From contig NZ_DIAX01000057.1 of the NCBI RefSeq assembly GCF_002414845.1, positions 40,181-64,310 of the forward strand: a stretch of DNA of 24,130 nt. The letters are read 5' to 3'. Below, piece after piece: positions 1 to 8,171 of the stretch (position 1 is its first letter; every line of letters starts with the position of its first letter). A program made the position numbers and the translations under genes. The notes under the pieces were generated by a model. The model made no database searches. It was not told where the DNA came from and saw only the letters and a program-made list of their open reading frames with translations. This DNA comes from Gordonia sp. UBA5067. Its GTDB lineage: Bacteria > Actinomycetota > Actinomycetes > Mycobacteriales > Mycobacteriaceae.

Positions 1-306
1 CTCGACGAGGCGCAGAACACGACCGGTGAGCAGATGAAGATGTTCCTCACCCGTCTCGGATTCGGTTCGAAGGTCGTCGTGACCGGCGATGTCACGCAGG
101 TCGACCTGCCTGGTGGGGCGGAGAGCGGTCTCAACGCCGCCGCGCGCATCCTCGAGGGGATCGACGATATCCATTTCTCCCGGCTCACCAGTGCAGATGT
201 GGTGCGACACCGCCTGGTCGCGAACATCGTCGACGCCTACGACCGCGACGAGAACGGCGGCGGCAACCGGGCTGTGCGCCGGGGCGGACGGGAGCGCCGG
301 CCATGA
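1..306 (+). CDS. phoH: PhoH family ATPase, C-terminal part (5' end outside window)
   Basis: The reading frame is open from base 1 and starts with LDEAQNTT, the Walker B box (DEAQN) of PhoH-type P-loop ATPases, followed by the conserved [15 protein letters not shown] and TQVDLP segments. PhoH proteins are cytoplasmic ATPases related to the superfamily I helicase core and are linked to RNA metabolism. About 101 C-terminal codons are visible; the Walker A half lies upstream of the window. The stop overlaps the ybeY start in an ATGA tetranucleotide, so the two are probably translationally coupled. phoH-ybeY adjacency is widespread in bacteria and supports a shared role in RNA processing. The tail after VDAYDRD is Arg/Gly-rich and looks variable. 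Confidence 0.93.
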   Translation, partial: LDEAQNTTGEQMKMFLTRLGFGSKVVVTGDVTQVDLPGGAESGLNAAARILEGIDDIHFSRLTSADVVRHRLVANIVDAYDRDENGGGNRAVRRGGRERRP

Positions 307-845
307 GCATCGAACTTGCCAACGAGTCGGGGGTCGACGTTCCGGTTGAACTCATCCTCGACGCCGCCCGCTTCGCCCTCGCCCGCATGGACGTGCATCC
401 CGGCGCGGAGCTGTCGGTGCTGTGTGTCGATCTCGACACCATGGCCGGCCTGCACGTGAAGTGGCTGGACCTGCCCGGCCCCACCGACGTCATGAGCTTC
501 CCGATGGACGAGCTGACGCCCGGCTCGGGACGCTCGGACGACGAACCCGGGCCGGCCACCCTGGGCGACATCGTGCTCTGCCCGGAGTTCGCCGCGGAGC
601 AGGCCAAGCAAGCGCGGCATTCGTTCGACCACGAGTTGGCCGTTCTCACGGTGCACGGCGTGCTGCACCTGCTCGGCTATGACCACGCCGAACCGGAGGA
701 GGAGCGCGAGATGTTCGGCTTGCAGGGCACAATTCTCGACGAGTGGTACGAGGACCGGCGGCACCGCGACCGGTCCGCCCGGCAGTCCCGGCGCGACGAC
801 GACTTGCTGCGCAAGATCGGGTTCGCCGAAACGGACGAGGGCTGA
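303..845 (+). CDS. ybeY: Endoribonuclease YbeY (rRNA maturation factor)
   Basis: The 180-residue product carries the diagnostic zinc motif [11 protein letters not shown] at about residues 118-128 (H-x3-H-x5-H). YbeY is a metal-dependent single-strand endoribonuclease acting in 16S rRNA 3' end maturation and ribosome quality control. The DVMSFPMDE segment near residues 62-70 is also typical of the family. The start overlaps the phoH stop (ATGA), and the next gene begins 4 nt after the stop, so this is the middle of an operon. The last roughly 40 residues, rich in Arg and Asp, extend beyond the conserved core. All metal ligands are present, so it should be active. Confidence 0.96.
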   Translation: MSIELANESGVDVPVELILDAARFALARMDVHPGAELSVLCVDLDTMAGLHVKWLDLPGPTDVMSFPMDELTPGSGRSDDEPGPATLGDIVLCPEFAAEQAKQARHSFDHELAVLTVHGVLHLLGYDHAEPEEEREMFGLQGTILDEWYEDRRHRDRSARQSRRDDDLLRKIGFAETDEG

Positions 846-849
846 ACCG

Positions 850-2175
850 GTGCCCCTGGAGCTCGCCTTCCTGCTCGCCGCCGCGGCGTTCACTCCCTTC
901 GGAGGGCTGTTTGCCGCGGTGGATGCCGCACTCACCACGGCGTCACAGGCCCGGGTCGCCGATCTGATCAGTCAGGGCCGCGCCGGTGCCCGCCGCCTGG
1001 ACCGGGTGCTGCGACAGCGCCCGACCTACGTTGGACTCGTCGTCTTCCTGCGCGTCATCTGCGAGACCGCCGCCACCGCCTTCGCCGCGGTGGCCCTGGT
1101 GCGGCTGTGGGGCGCCGGCTGGGGGCTGCTTGCTGCGATCGCCATTATGGCGGTGGTCTCTTTTGTGGCCGTCGGAGTCGGGCCCCGTACGCTTGGCCGC
1201 CAGCACGCCTACACGATCGGCATCATCAGTGCACCCGTGCTGCAAGGGGTCGGTGTCCTGCTGACACCCCTGACGCGCCTGCTCATTCTGATCGGCAACG
1301 CCGTCACCCCGGGTAAGGGCTTCCGAAACGGACCGTTCTCCACCGAGATCGAGCTGCGCGAGGTCGTCGACCTGGCGACCGCGCGCGGCGTCGTCGAGGA
1401 CGACGAGCGCCGCATGATCCAGTCCGTCATCGACCTCGCCGACACCCACGCGCGCGAGGCGATGGTGCCGCGGCCGGAGATGGTGTGGATCGAGCAGGAC
1501 AAGACCGCCGCCCAAGCGGCCAGCCTGGCAATTCGCTCGGGGCACTCGCGACTGCCGGTTATCGGGGAGAACCCCGACGACATCCGTGGCGTCGTCTATC
1601 TCAAAGACGTCACCGGGCGTGCTATCGCCGGGCTCGCCGGGTCGGTCGAGATCGCCGATGTGATGCGTCCGGCAGAGTTCATTCCGGACTCCAAAACTCT
1701 CGACAAGGTACTCGCCGACATGCAGCGCACGCGCAACCACATGGCGATGCTCGTCGACGAGTACGGCGGGATCGCCGGCCTGCTGACCATCGAGGACGTG
1801 CTTGAGGAGATCGTCGGCGAGATCACCGACGAATACGACAGCGGCGAGGTCGCGCCGGTCGCCGAACTCGGCCCCGGCACCTTTCGGGTGTCGTCGCGGC
1901 TGCCGGTGGAAGACCTCGGTGAACTGTTCGGCGTCGACATCGACGACGATGAGGTCGAGACCGTCGGCGGTCTCGTTGCGCTCGTCCTCGGGCGTGTGCC
2001 GCTGCCCGGCGCGAAGGTGCGGTGTCACGGGCTTAGTCTGGTCGCCGAGGGCGGCCCCAACCGGCAGGGCCGTCAGCGGATCACCTCGGTACTGGTGTCA
2101 CGGGTCGAATCAGATCAACCGTCGGCGGCCGATGAGGCGCACGGCAGGTCAGAGGTCGGCCATGGCGCCGCTTGA
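850..2175 (+). CDS. CNNM/CorC-type membrane protein with CBS pair (hemolysin-like)
   Basis: I start it at GTG 850 ([14 protein letters not shown]), 4 nt after the ybeY stop, giving 441 residues; a longer in-frame ORF would run through ybeY. The N-terminal third holds several hydrophobic segments (about residues 1-22, 55-85, 88-108 and 120-145), consistent with a DUF21/CNNM membrane domain. A CBS pair follows at about 200-325 ([14 protein letters not shown], then [15 protein letters not shown]), and a CorC_HlyC domain closes the protein at about 335-425 ([20 protein letters not shown] and VETVGGLV motifs). Related proteins have been tied to Mg2+/Co2+ handling; transport activity here is inferred. 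The gene lies between ybeY and era, as in Mycobacterium (Rv2366c position). Its last 14 nt overlap the next gene. Confidence 0.92.
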   Translation: MPLELAFLLAAAAFTPFGGLFAAVDAALTTASQARVADLISQGRAGARRLDRVLRQRPTYVGLVVFLRVICETAATAFAAVALVRLWGAGWGLLAAIAIMAVVSFVAVGVGPRTLGRQHAYTIGIISAPVLQGVGVLLTPLTRLLILIGNAVTPGKGFRNGPFSTEIELREVVDLATARGVVEDDERRMIQSVIDLADTHAREAMVPRPEMVWIEQDKTAAQAASLAIRSGHSRLPVIGENPDDIRGVVYLKDVTGRAIAGLAGSVEIADVMRPAEFIPDSKTLDKVLADMQRTRNHMAMLVDEYGGIAGLLTIEDVLEEIVGEITDEYDSGEVAPVAELGPGTFRVSSRLPVEDLGELFGVDIDDDEVETVGGLVALVLGRVPLPGAKVRCHGLSLVAEGGPNRQGRQRITSVLVSRVESDQPSAADEAHGRSEVGHGAA

Positions 2176-2485
2176 GGCCGACGATGCGAAGCTGGTGACG
2201 CTGGCGCGCGGGGCGATGGCCCGTGCGGAGGCGTTGTCGGGAGCGGCGGTGCGCGACCGCGATGGTCGTACGTACGCCGGTGCCCCGGTGGGTCTGCGGT
2301 CGTTGCGGCTCAGCGCGCTGCAGGTCGCGGTGGCCGGTGCCCTCGCCAGTGGGGCCGGCGAATTCGAGACGGCCGTCCTCGTCGGCGGCGCCGACGATGA
2401 TCCAGGTCTGGCCGCGCTGGCCGAGGCGAGTCCATCGGCGGCCGTCATCCGAACCGATCGTCGTGGGGAGCCACTTGATGCTTGA
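2162..2485 (+). CDS. Cytidine deaminase-like protein lacking catalytic residues
   Basis: This 107-residue protein starts at ATG 2162, inside the end of the CBS gene, and itself overlaps the start of era by 8 nt, so translation is probably coupled. The segments [18 protein letters not shown] and the following helix resemble the core of small cytidine deaminases. Where an active enzyme has a zinc-binding Cys and catalytic Glu (C-A-E) this protein reads Ser51-Ala52-Leu53, and no PCxxC motif follows. It is therefore unlikely to bind zinc or deaminate. It occupies the position of Rv2365c upstream of era in mycobacteria. Its function is unknown; a structural or regulatory role with Era is only a guess from position. 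Confidence 0.8.
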   Translation: MAPLEADDAKLVTLARGAMARAEALSGAAVRDRDGRTYAGAPVGLRSLRLSALQVAVAGALASGAGEFETAVLVGGADDDPGLAALAEASPSAAVIRTDRRGEPLDA

Positions 2486-3389
2486 ACTGCCACCGGACGG
2501 GTTCCGTTCTGGTTTCGTGTGCTTTGTCGGCCGACCCAACACCGGCAAGTCGACCCTGACCAACGCGTTGGTCGGGGAGAAGATCGCGATCACCTCGAAT
2601 CGTCCACAGACGACGCGCCACACGATCCGAGGCATCGTGAACCGGCCGGATGCCCAGCTGATCCTGGTCGACACCCCGGGACTGCACCGCCCCCGGACAC
2701 TGCTGGGGCAGCGGCTCAACGACTTGGTGCGGGACACCTATTCCGAGGTCGACGTGGTGTGCGTGTGTATTCCCGCCGACGAGGCGATCGGGCCCGGTGA
2801 CCGCTGGATCGTCGAGCAGGTGCGCAAGATGGCGCCCACGACGACGGTCGTCGGCATCGTCACCAAGATCGACCGTGTGACGCCTGACAAGGTGGCCCGG
2901 CAGCTGATCGCCCTGTCCGGGCTATTGGGCGAGACGAGTGAGGTCGTGCCGGTCTCGGCCAAGAAGAACCAGCAACTCGACGTTCTCGTCGACCTGCTCG
3001 TGTCGCAGATGGAGCCCGGGCCGGCGTTCTACCCCGACGGTGAGCTGACCGACGAGCCCGAACAGGTCCTGATGGCGGAGTTCATCCGCGAGGCCGCACT
3101 CGAAGGTGTGCACGACGAATTACCGCACTCGCTGGCGGTGGTGATCGACGAGGTGATTCCGCGCGAGGACTCCGAGATCGTCGATGTGTACGCGATCCTT
3201 TACGTCGAGCGCGACAGTCAGAAGGGAATCATCATCGGCCACCGCGGGTCACGTCTCAAAGCCGTTGGGACGCAGTCGCGGCAACAGATCGAACGGCTGC
3301 TCGGCACTCGCGTCTATCTCGACCTGCGTGTCAAGGTCGCCAAAGACTGGCAGCGCGACCCGAAGCAGTTGCGGCGGATGGGGTTCTAG
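2478..3389 (+). CDS. era: GTPase Era (16S rRNA / 30S assembly factor)
   Basis: The product has 303 residues with the full set of G motifs: G1 GRPNTGKS (residues 18-25), G3 DTPG (65-68), G4 TKID and G5 SAK. The C-terminal KH RNA-binding domain contains the GxxG loop as GHRG near residue 254, and ends KDWQRDPKQLRRMGF. Era binds the 3' end of 16S rRNA and acts as a GTP-dependent checkpoint of 30S assembly. I chose ATG 2478, which overlaps the preceding stop and gives the normal family N-terminus (LPPDGFRSGFVCFVGRPN). Thr rather than the usual Val in PNxGKS is the only deviation I noted. It is the last gene of the tight operon; 43 nt separate it from the next gene. Confidence 0.97.
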   Translation: MLELPPDGFRSGFVCFVGRPNTGKSTLTNALVGEKIAITSNRPQTTRHTIRGIVNRPDAQLILVDTPGLHRPRTLLGQRLNDLVRDTYSEVDVVCVCIPADEAIGPGDRWIVEQVRKMAPTTTVVGIVTKIDRVTPDKVARQLIALSGLLGETSEVVPVSAKKNQQLDVLVDLLVSQMEPGPAFYPDGELTDEPEQVLMAEFIREAALEGVHDELPHSLAVVIDEVIPREDSEIVDVYAILYVERDSQKGIIIGHRGSRLKAVGTQSRQQIERLLGTRVYLDLRVKVAKDWQRDPKQLRRMGF

Positions 3390-3420
3390 CGTCTCGTGCG
3401 TACCGGTCATCGCGCAATGC

Positions 3421-3426
3421 GAGAAT
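3421..3426 (+). promoter_or_regulatory. Putative -10 element (GAGAAT), leaderless start of DUF3533-like gene
   Basis: GAGAAT ends 6 nt before ATG 3433, the spacing expected when transcription starts on the first base of the start codon. No Shine-Dalgarno sequence precedes the ATG. First-position G instead of T makes it weaker than the best elements in this window. Confidence 0.4.
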
Positions 3427-3432
3427 GGCCCG

Positions 3433-4860
3433 ATGAGCGCGAGGGGTGGCGTCGAGACAGACGCGCGGCACGACGAGCAGGCACGGTCGGCGATTGGCGA
3501 CGTCGTCGGGCATCCACGGTTCTGGATTGCGCCGGTGGCGGTGGTCATCGCGCTCATGAGCCTGATGGCGGCGGTGTATCTCGGGGCCGTGGTCAACACC
3601 CGGGAGAACCTGCACGATTTCCATGTCGCGCTGGTCAACGAGGACTCCGGTGGGCGCGCGACGCCGGACAGTCCGACGATGAATGTCGGCCGCCAGATCG
3701 TCGAGCAGTTGGTGCCCACCACCGCCAAACAGGGCATCACGCTGCAGCAGATGAGCCGCGCCGACGCGATGCACAAGCTCTACACGGGCAAGGTCTACGG
3801 CGTTATCGCGATCGACCCGAACTTCACCAACCTCATGTTGGGCCTGGCTCGGTCGGCGGTCCTGCCGAACCAGCCCTCGCGGCCCGCGATCGACGTCCTC
3901 ATCCACCGGGGCTCGGGAACCTTCGCATCGTCGATCACGACGATGATGGCCCAAGAGATGGATCGAGAGGTCAATAAGCAGGCGGGTCAGCAGCTGATCG
4001 AGAACGTCCGAAAGGAGCTCGGGAACAGCGTCCAGCTCGCCGGTGCGACGCAGCTGGCCCTGTCCCAGCCGATCAGCATTGTGGTCTCCGAGCCGCAACC
4101 GCTGCCCGACGGTGCGGCCAATGGGCTGAGCGCCTTCTACTTCACGCTGCTCTTGGTCCTCGCCGGCTTCTCCGGCGCCATGGTGGTGTCGATCATCGTC
4201 GACGGGCAGCTCGGGCAGCTGCCGATCGAATTCGGGCCATTGTTCCTGCTGCGCAAGCGATTGGCGATCTCGCGCTGGGGAACCCTGGCGGCCAAGTGGA
4301 TGATCATGCTGATCATCGCGGCGGTGCAGGCCGGGTTGTTCCTGCTCGTGTGTGCGATGGTGGGCACATCGTTGCCCAATTCCTTTGTCCTCTGGGCATT
4401 TTCGGTGCTGGTCATCACCGCGGTGGGGGTGACGGCCAGCTCCATGATGGCGGTGTTCGGCAATCCCGGCTTGCTGATCAACCTGGTCTTCTTCGTGATT
4501 CTTGGGTTGCCGTCGTCGGGCGGCACGGTACCACTGGAGGCGAGTCCACGGGTGTTCAGCTGGATCGCCGCGGTGGAACCGATGCACCTCGTCTACTACG
4601 GGGTGCGGTCGATCCTCTATTTCGACGCCGACCCCGCGTCGGGCCTCATGCGGTCGGTGGTCATGACTGTCGCCGGTCTCGTCTTCGGCCTGCTGCTGGG
4701 CGTCTTGGGCACCAGGTACTACGATCGCAAGGGCTGGTTCCGGCGGCCGAACGCGCTGTCCGTGCCGCCGCGCCTGGCCAAGCTCGTGGACGCCGATGCC
4801 GACCAATCGGTGACCGTGACCGAGATCCCCGCCCGGGCGGCCGTGTCAGAATCGAAGTGA
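3433..4860 (+). CDS. YhgE/Pip-like (DUF3533) multi-pass membrane protein
   Basis: I start it at ATG 3433, giving 475 residues; the longer in-frame ORF runs into era. One transmembrane helix lies near residues 30-55 (WIAPVAVVIALMSLMAAVY). It is followed by an extracytoplasmic domain of roughly 170 residues containing FHVALVNEDSGG, characteristic of YhgE/Pip and ABC-2-like permeases. Five more helices lie at about 232-256, 288-312, 316-342, 345-365 and 408-428. The layout fits the DUF3533 group of ABC-2-type exporters; the substrate is unknown. No ATPase gene is adjacent. In M. tuberculosis the era-recO interval holds an amidase instead, so this looks like a lineage-specific insertion, although codon use resembles its neighbours. 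Confidence 0.85.
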   Translation: MSARGGVETDARHDEQARSAIGDVVGHPRFWIAPVAVVIALMSLMAAVYLGAVVNTRENLHDFHVALVNEDSGGRATPDSPTMNVGRQIVEQLVPTTAKQGITLQQMSRADAMHKLYTGKVYGVIAIDPNFTNLMLGLARSAVLPNQPSRPAIDVLIHRGSGTFASSITTMMAQEMDREVNKQAGQQLIENVRKELGNSVQLAGATQLALSQPISIVVSEPQPLPDGAANGLSAFYFTLLLVLAGFSGAMVVSIIVDGQLGQLPIEFGPLFLLRKRLAISRWGTLAAKWMIMLIIAAVQAGLFLLVCAMVGTSLPNSFVLWAFSVLVITAVGVTASSMMAVFGNPGLLINLVFFVILGLPSSGGTVPLEASPRVFSWIAAVEPMHLVYYGVRSILYFDADPASGLMRSVVMTVAGLVFGLLLGVLGTRYYDRKGWFRRPNALSVPPRLAKLVDADADQSVTVTEIPARAAVSESK

Positions 4861-4874
4861 CCCGACATCGGTGA

Positions 4875-4880
4875 CAGAAT
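4875..4880 (+). promoter_or_regulatory. Putative -10 element (CAGAAT), leaderless recO promoter
   Basis: CAGAAT is followed by a 6-nt spacer and then GTG 4887. The spacing matches the other leaderless-type starts in the window and no Shine-Dalgarno sequence is visible. It supports choosing GTG 4887 as the recO start. Confidence 0.45.
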
Positions 4881-4886
4881 GACTCG

Positions 4887-5639
4887 GTGAGGTTCTACCG
4901 CGACGAGGCCGTCGTCCTGCGCCAGCACAAGCTGGGTGAGGCCGATCGAATCATCACCCTGCTGACCCGTCAGCACGGGCTGGTGCGCGCGGTGGCCAAA
5001 GGCGTGCGGCGTACCCGGTCTAAGTTCGGTGCCCGGTTGGAGCCGTTCGCCTACATCGACATCTGCCTCTATCCGGGGCGGAACCTGGACACGATCACGC
5101 AGGTGCAGAGCATCGATGCGCTGGCCGATGTCATCGCCGCCGACTACGGCCGGTACACGACTGCATGCGCGGTGCTCGAAACCGCGGAGCGGCTGGCCGG
5201 GGAGGAGCGCGCCCCGGCGCCCGATCTGCATCGGCTGACCGTCGGGGCATTGCGGGCTTTGGCGTCGCAGACCCGGGAGAACCAGCTGATCCTCGACGCT
5301 TATCTGTTGCGGGCGATGCACTGCGCCGGCTGGATGCCGGCGCTCGAGGTGTGTGCCCGGTGCGCCACCCCCGGTCCGCACCGGGCGTTTCACGTCGCTG
5401 CCGGTGGTGCGGTGTGCGTGCATTGCCGCCCGGCCGGCGCCGCGCTGCCGTCGCCGGGGGTGCTCGACCTGATGGAGGCGATGTTTCGTGGGCAGTGGGA
5501 GGTCACCGGCGATGCGACCGAGTCGTTGCGGCGCCAGGCGAGCGGGTTGATCGCCGCGCATCTGCAGTGGCACCTGGAGCGGCAGCTGCGGACCCTTCCA
5601 CTCATCGAGCGCGGCGATCCCCATAGGGTGGCCATGTGA
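4887..5639 (+). CDS. recO: DNA repair protein RecO
   Basis: The 250-residue product begins [22 protein letters not shown], the classic RecO N-terminal OB-fold entry, with [17 protein letters not shown] following. A CxxC...CxxC zinc site is present from about residue 154 (CARC, then CVHC roughly 20 residues later), as in RecO proteins that bind zinc. RecO anneals SSB-coated single strands and, with RecR, loads RecA in the RecFOR pathway. GTG 4887 is the only start that gives the family N-terminus. Its stop overlaps the uppS start (GTGA), and recO-uppS adjacency is typical of actinobacteria. Confidence 0.95.
   Translation: MRFYRDEAVVLRQHKLGEADRIITLLTRQHGLVRAVAKGVRRTRSKFGARLEPFAYIDICLYPGRNLDTITQVQSIDALADVIAADYGRYTTACAVLETAERLAGEERAPAPDLHRLTVGALRALASQTRENQLILDAYLLRAMHCAGWMPALEVCARCATPGPHRAFHVAAGGAVCVHCRPAGAALPSPGVLDLMEAMFRGQWEVTGDATESLRRQASGLIAAHLQWHLERQLRTLPLIERGDPHRVAM
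5624..5629 (+). promoter_or_regulatory. Putative -10 element (TAGGGT) inside the recO end, upstream of uppS
   Basis: TAGGGT lies within the last recO codons and ends 6 nt before GTG 5636. It could drive leaderless transcription of uppS independently of recO. The overlapping genes can also be explained by co-transcription alone. Confidence 0.35.
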
Positions 5640-6397
5640 ACGTCCGACCGCCCGACCCGCATCCATCTGGGGCGCGTCCGCCCGCGATTCCACCCGAGTT
5701 CGTGCCGAAGCACGTGGCACTGGTGATGGACGGCAACGGTCGGTGGGCCACCGACCGTGGGCTGCCGCGTACCGAGGGGCACAAGCGCGGCGAGGCCGTA
5801 CTCATGGACACGGTCTGCGGCTGTATCGAACTGGGCGTGACCTGGCTGTCGGCATATGCGTTCTCGACCGAGAACTGGGCGCGCAGCCCCGAGGAGGTCC
5901 GCTTCCTCATGGGCTTCAACCGTGACGTGATTCGTCGTCGGCGCGACGAGATGAACGAGATGGGCGTGCGGATCCGCTGGGCCGGGCGCCGTCCGCGCCT
6001 GTGGCGCAGCGTGATCAAGGAACTTGAAGTCGCCGAGGAACTCACCAAGAACAACACACTGATGACGCTGACCATGTGCGTCAACTACGGCGGCCGCGCC
6101 GAGATCGCCGACGCCGCGCAGAAGATTGCGATGCGCGTCGCCCGGGGCGAACTCGATCCCAAACGCATCAACGAGTCCATGTTTGCCCGCTATCTCGACG
6201 AGCCCGACATGCCCGACGTCGACTTGTTCCTGCGGCCGTCGGGGGAGCAGCGGCTCTCGAACTTCCTGCTGTGGCAATCCGCGTACGCCGAGATGGTGTA
6301 CCAGGAGAAGTTGTTCCCCGACTTCGACCGCCGTGACCTCTGGGCCGCCTGCCTGGAGTACGCGCAGCGCGACCGGCGGTTCGGCGGGGTCAAATGA
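5636..6397 (+). CDS. uppS: Isoprenyl diphosphate synthase (UPP/decaprenyl-PP synthase family)
   Basis: The 253-residue cis-prenyltransferase has the substrate-binding start motif VMDGNGRWA with the catalytic Asp near residue 33, then [19 protein letters not shown], and the C-terminal [15 protein letters not shown] and [14 protein letters not shown] motifs. The family condenses isopentenyl diphosphate units onto an allylic primer to make the polyprenyl diphosphate carrier used in peptidoglycan and arabinogalactan synthesis. The equivalent locus in M. tuberculosis (Rv2361c) encodes the decaprenyl diphosphate synthase; chain length here is inferred. The GTG start overlaps the recO stop. The N-terminus is shorter than that of Rv2361c. 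The stop overlaps the next ATG. Confidence 0.95.
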   Translation: MNVRPPDPHPSGARPPAIPPEFVPKHVALVMDGNGRWATDRGLPRTEGHKRGEAVLMDTVCGCIELGVTWLSAYAFSTENWARSPEEVRFLMGFNRDVIRRRRDEMNEMGVRIRWAGRRPRLWRSVIKELEVAEELTKNNTLMTLTMCVNYGGRAEIADAAQKIAMRVARGELDPKRINESMFARYLDEPDMPDVDLFLRPSGEQRLSNFLLWQSAYAEMVYQEKLFPDFDRRDLWAACLEYAQRDRRFGGVK

Positions 6398-6777
6398 GCG
6401 ATATCGCCCGGATCGCGGGGCTGCTGGCCGCCCTGGGTACCGTCGAGGAGACCGACGCGGAGTCGGTGCTGGTGCATGTCGGCACGACGCGGGCGTCGGT
6501 TCGGGTGCTCGAACTGGCCGAGGATCTACAGGTGGTGTCGGTGACGCAACTCGTCGCCCGGGCCGTGACCAACGACGACCGGCTGCGCGATCTGCTGGAG
6601 GAGCGCGGCACCATGTTGAGCTTCGGGTCGCTGCGTCGGACCACACCCGGTGAACGGCATACCGACGTGTTGCTGTCGTACGCGTTCCCGCTCGGTGAGC
6701 TGGACGACGTACCGCTGATTACCGTGTTGCACCTGGTGCTTTCGGGTGGGTCGGCGCTGGCGGAGGATCTGGGCTAG
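6394..6777 (+). CDS. Conserved hypothetical protein downstream of uppS
   Basis: This 127-residue protein starts in an ATGA overlap with uppS, so it is co-transcribed and probably coupled to it. It has no transmembrane segment or signal peptide and no motif I recognise. The composition is acidic, with mixed alpha/beta character ([22 protein letters not shown] near the N-terminus, [22 protein letters not shown] near the C-terminus). The position matches Rv2360c of M. tuberculosis, also of unknown function, between uppS and the zur-smtB pair. It ends 18 nt from the convergent zur stop. Confidence 0.8.
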   Translation: MSDIARIAGLLAALGTVEETDAESVLVHVGTTRASVRVLELAEDLQVVSVTQLVARAVTNDDRLRDLLEERGTMLSFGSLRRTTPGERHTDVLLSYAFPLGELDDVPLITVLHLVLSGGSALAEDLG

Positions 6778-6779
6778 AT

Positions 6780-6810
6780 CGCGCCGATCGCGTGACTAGT
6801 GGTCGGCGCG
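6780..6810. terminator. Hairpin between convergent uppS-operon and zur ends
   Basis: CGCGCCGA (6780-6787) pairs perfectly with TCGGCGCG (6803-6810) across a 15-nt loop, in the 18-nt gap plus the zur tail. There is no T-tract on either strand, so it would be a non-canonical, possibly bidirectional terminator. Confidence 0.35.
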
Positions 6811-7212
6811 GCAGTCGGCGCAGACGCCGAAGATCTCGACGGTGTGGCTGATGTCGCCGAAGTCATGGGCCGCAGCGACTTTCGACGCCCAGGCCTCTAC
6901 CTCGTCGGCGCGGATCTCAACGGTACGGCCGCACATCCGGCAAACCAGATGATGGTGATGTGTGGTCGAACAGTGCCGGTAGCGCATCTCGCCCGAACCG
7001 TCCCACAGAACGTCGACGATGCCGGAGTCGGCGAGAGTCTGCAGGTTGCGGTACACCGTGGTCAGTCCGATGGATTCGCCGTGGGCGACGAGTTCGTCGT
7101 GGATCTGTTGTGCCGATCGGAAGTCGGCGGTGCCACTGAGGGCCGTTGCGATCGCCTCGCGCTGACGCGTGTTGCGCTGACCGGTGACCGGCGGTTTGGG
7201 CCGGCCCGTCAC
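6796..7212 (-). CDS. zur: Zinc uptake regulator Zur (Fur family)
   Basis: The 138-residue product has the Fur-family winged helix (NTRQREAIATAL, then GLTTVYRNLQTLADSGIVD), followed by a dimerisation domain with a His cluster (HCSTTHHHHLVCRMCG) and two CxxC pairs (CRMC, CADC) that form the structural zinc site. Zur represses zinc-uptake and zinc-free ribosomal protein genes when zinc is sufficient. Its start overlaps the smtB stop in an ATGA, reproducing the smtB-zur operon of mycobacteria (Rv2358-Rv2359). That context favours Zur over Fur. In mycobacteria SmtB represses this operon when zinc is low; the same is likely but not shown here. Confidence 0.9.
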   Translation of the reverse strand: MTGRPKPPVTGQRNTRQREAIATALSGTADFRSAQQIHDELVAHGESIGLTTVYRNLQTLADSGIVDVLWDGSGEMRYRHCSTTHHHHLVCRMCGRTVEIRADEVEAWASKVAAAHDFGDISHTVEIFGVCADCRADH

Positions 7213-7595
7213 GAGGCGGTTGGCCGGATCGGTCGGTGCTGCCCGGTTGGGGTGGCCGGCGCGGCGGGTCCGTCGATGCGTTCGCAGGCGTGGACGATGG
7301 CGTCGATGGCGATGTGGGCGACGTGGTCGTCGACGAGGGCGTATTCGACTTCGCGACCGCGGCGGCGCCCGTCGACGAGCCCGAGGTCGCGCAGGACGCG
7401 CAGGTGCTGACTGACTTGCGGCTGGTTCAGGCCCAGATCGTTGACGAGCTGGTGGACACAGCGCGGGGCGTCGGCGAGCAGCATGACAATGGCGATGCGT
7501 GTCGGCGCGGCGAGGGCGCGCAGCAGATCGCTGGCGGCATCGAGGGCCGCCGGGTCGGTCCGGACATCGGCACGGGGTTGCGGAAGGCTGGTCAC
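7209..7595 (-). CDS. smtB: ArsR/SmtB family zinc-sensing repressor
   Basis: The 128-residue winged-helix protein has the ArsR/SmtB recognition helix region LNQPQVSQHLRVLRDLGLV and a beta-wing GRRRGREVEYAL. The C-terminal helix carries the alpha-5 metal motif exactly: Asp-x-His-x10-His-x2-Glu (from VDDHVAH to HACE), which senses zinc across the dimer. The GTG start at 7595 is preceded by AAGGAG with an 8-nt gap, one of the few clear Shine-Dalgarno sites in the window, so this mRNA has a leader. It is the first gene of a two-gene operon with zur. A 19-bp tandem repeat abuts the ribosome site and may be operator DNA. Confidence 0.9.
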   Translation of the reverse strand: MTSLPQPRADVRTDPAALDAASDLLRALAAPTRIAIVMLLADAPRCVHQLVNDLGLNQPQVSQHLRVLRDLGLVDGRRRGREVEYALVDDHVAHIAIDAIVHACERIDGPAAPATPTGQHRPIRPTAS

Positions 7596-7606
7596 GCGGG
7601 GCTCCT

Positions 7607-7644
7607 TAGTGGGAATCCAACGTACTAGTGGGAATCCAACGTAC
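7607..7644. repeat. Perfect 19-bp tandem repeat in the smtB control region
   Basis: TAGTGGGAATCCAACGTAC occurs twice head-to-tail without a mismatch (7607-7625 and 7626-7644), immediately upstream of the smtB Shine-Dalgarno site. Each copy contains an imperfect dyad (TGG...CCA) and, on the minus strand, TACGTT, which could be a -10 hexamer. Placement suggests operator sites for SmtB or Zur, or a recent slippage duplication. I cannot match it to a known operator consensus. Confidence 0.85.
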
Positions 7645-7757
7645 CAAGCTTATCGGAACTAGTTTTCATTTGGCCGTGGGCATCGGCAGCAATGCGGGTT
7701 GCCGTGCAATGCGGTGGGGCGTTTCATGGAGCCAACGACCAAGGAAGGACCGTCGAC

Positions 7758-8171
7758 GTGGCTCGGATTCCAGGAACGCCGTTGGCGCACTCGGCCGCCG
7801 ATTTGGTAGCCGGCGCGAACGTGTTGGTCCCACCGTTGGCACTCGATGCGGCACGAGAGCTACTCGGCGCCGCGTCGGTACGGTTCGTCGACATCCGAGA
7901 GGTGCGCGAATGGGAACGGACTGGCACGATTCCCGGCGCGTACCGCGCCTCGCGCGGAATGCTGGAGTTCTGGGTGGATCCGGCGAGTCCCTACTATCGG
8001 CCGTCCCTGGATGACGGTCGGCGGCTCGTGCTGTACTGCGCATCGGCGTGGCGCTCGGCGCTGGCGGCGGCGACCCTCTTCCAGATGGGCCTCACCGACG
8101 TGACCCATATCGACGGCGGATTCACCGCGTGGCGCAGCGCGGGATATCCGGTTGAGCGGATCGGGCACTGA
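7758..8171 (+). CDS. Single-domain rhodanese-like sulfurtransferase
   Basis: I choose GTG 7758, preceded by AAGGAAGGA at 7741-7749, giving 137 residues. The protein has a single rhodanese fold: FVDIREVREWERTGTIPGAY near residues 43-62 and the active-site loop YCASAWRSALAA with Cys94, followed by IDGGFTAWRSAGYPV. The DIREVREW segment and the catalytic Cys are intact, so sulfur transfer from thiosulfate or a persulfide donor is plausible; the in vivo substrate is unknown. It is divergent from smtB-zur, with about 160 bp between the starts, so zinc-dependent control is possible but unproven. No signal peptide is seen, so it is cytoplasmic. Confidence 0.88.
   Translation: MARIPGTPLAHSAADLVAGANVLVPPLALDAARELLGAASVRFVDIREVREWERTGTIPGAYRASRGMLEFWVDPASPYYRPSLDDGRRLVLYCASAWRSALAAATLFQMGLTDVTHIDGGFTAWRSAGYPVERIGH

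Noticed and set aside
679..849. N-terminal extension of the CBS membrane protein into ybeY
   Set aside because: The extension is read out of frame through ybeY and is Arg/Ser-rich; GTG 850 gives a normal hydrophobic N-terminus.
6799..7410. 203-codon plus-strand ORF opposite zur and smtB
   Set aside because: It is the antisense shadow of two well-supported regulators with intact metal motifs.
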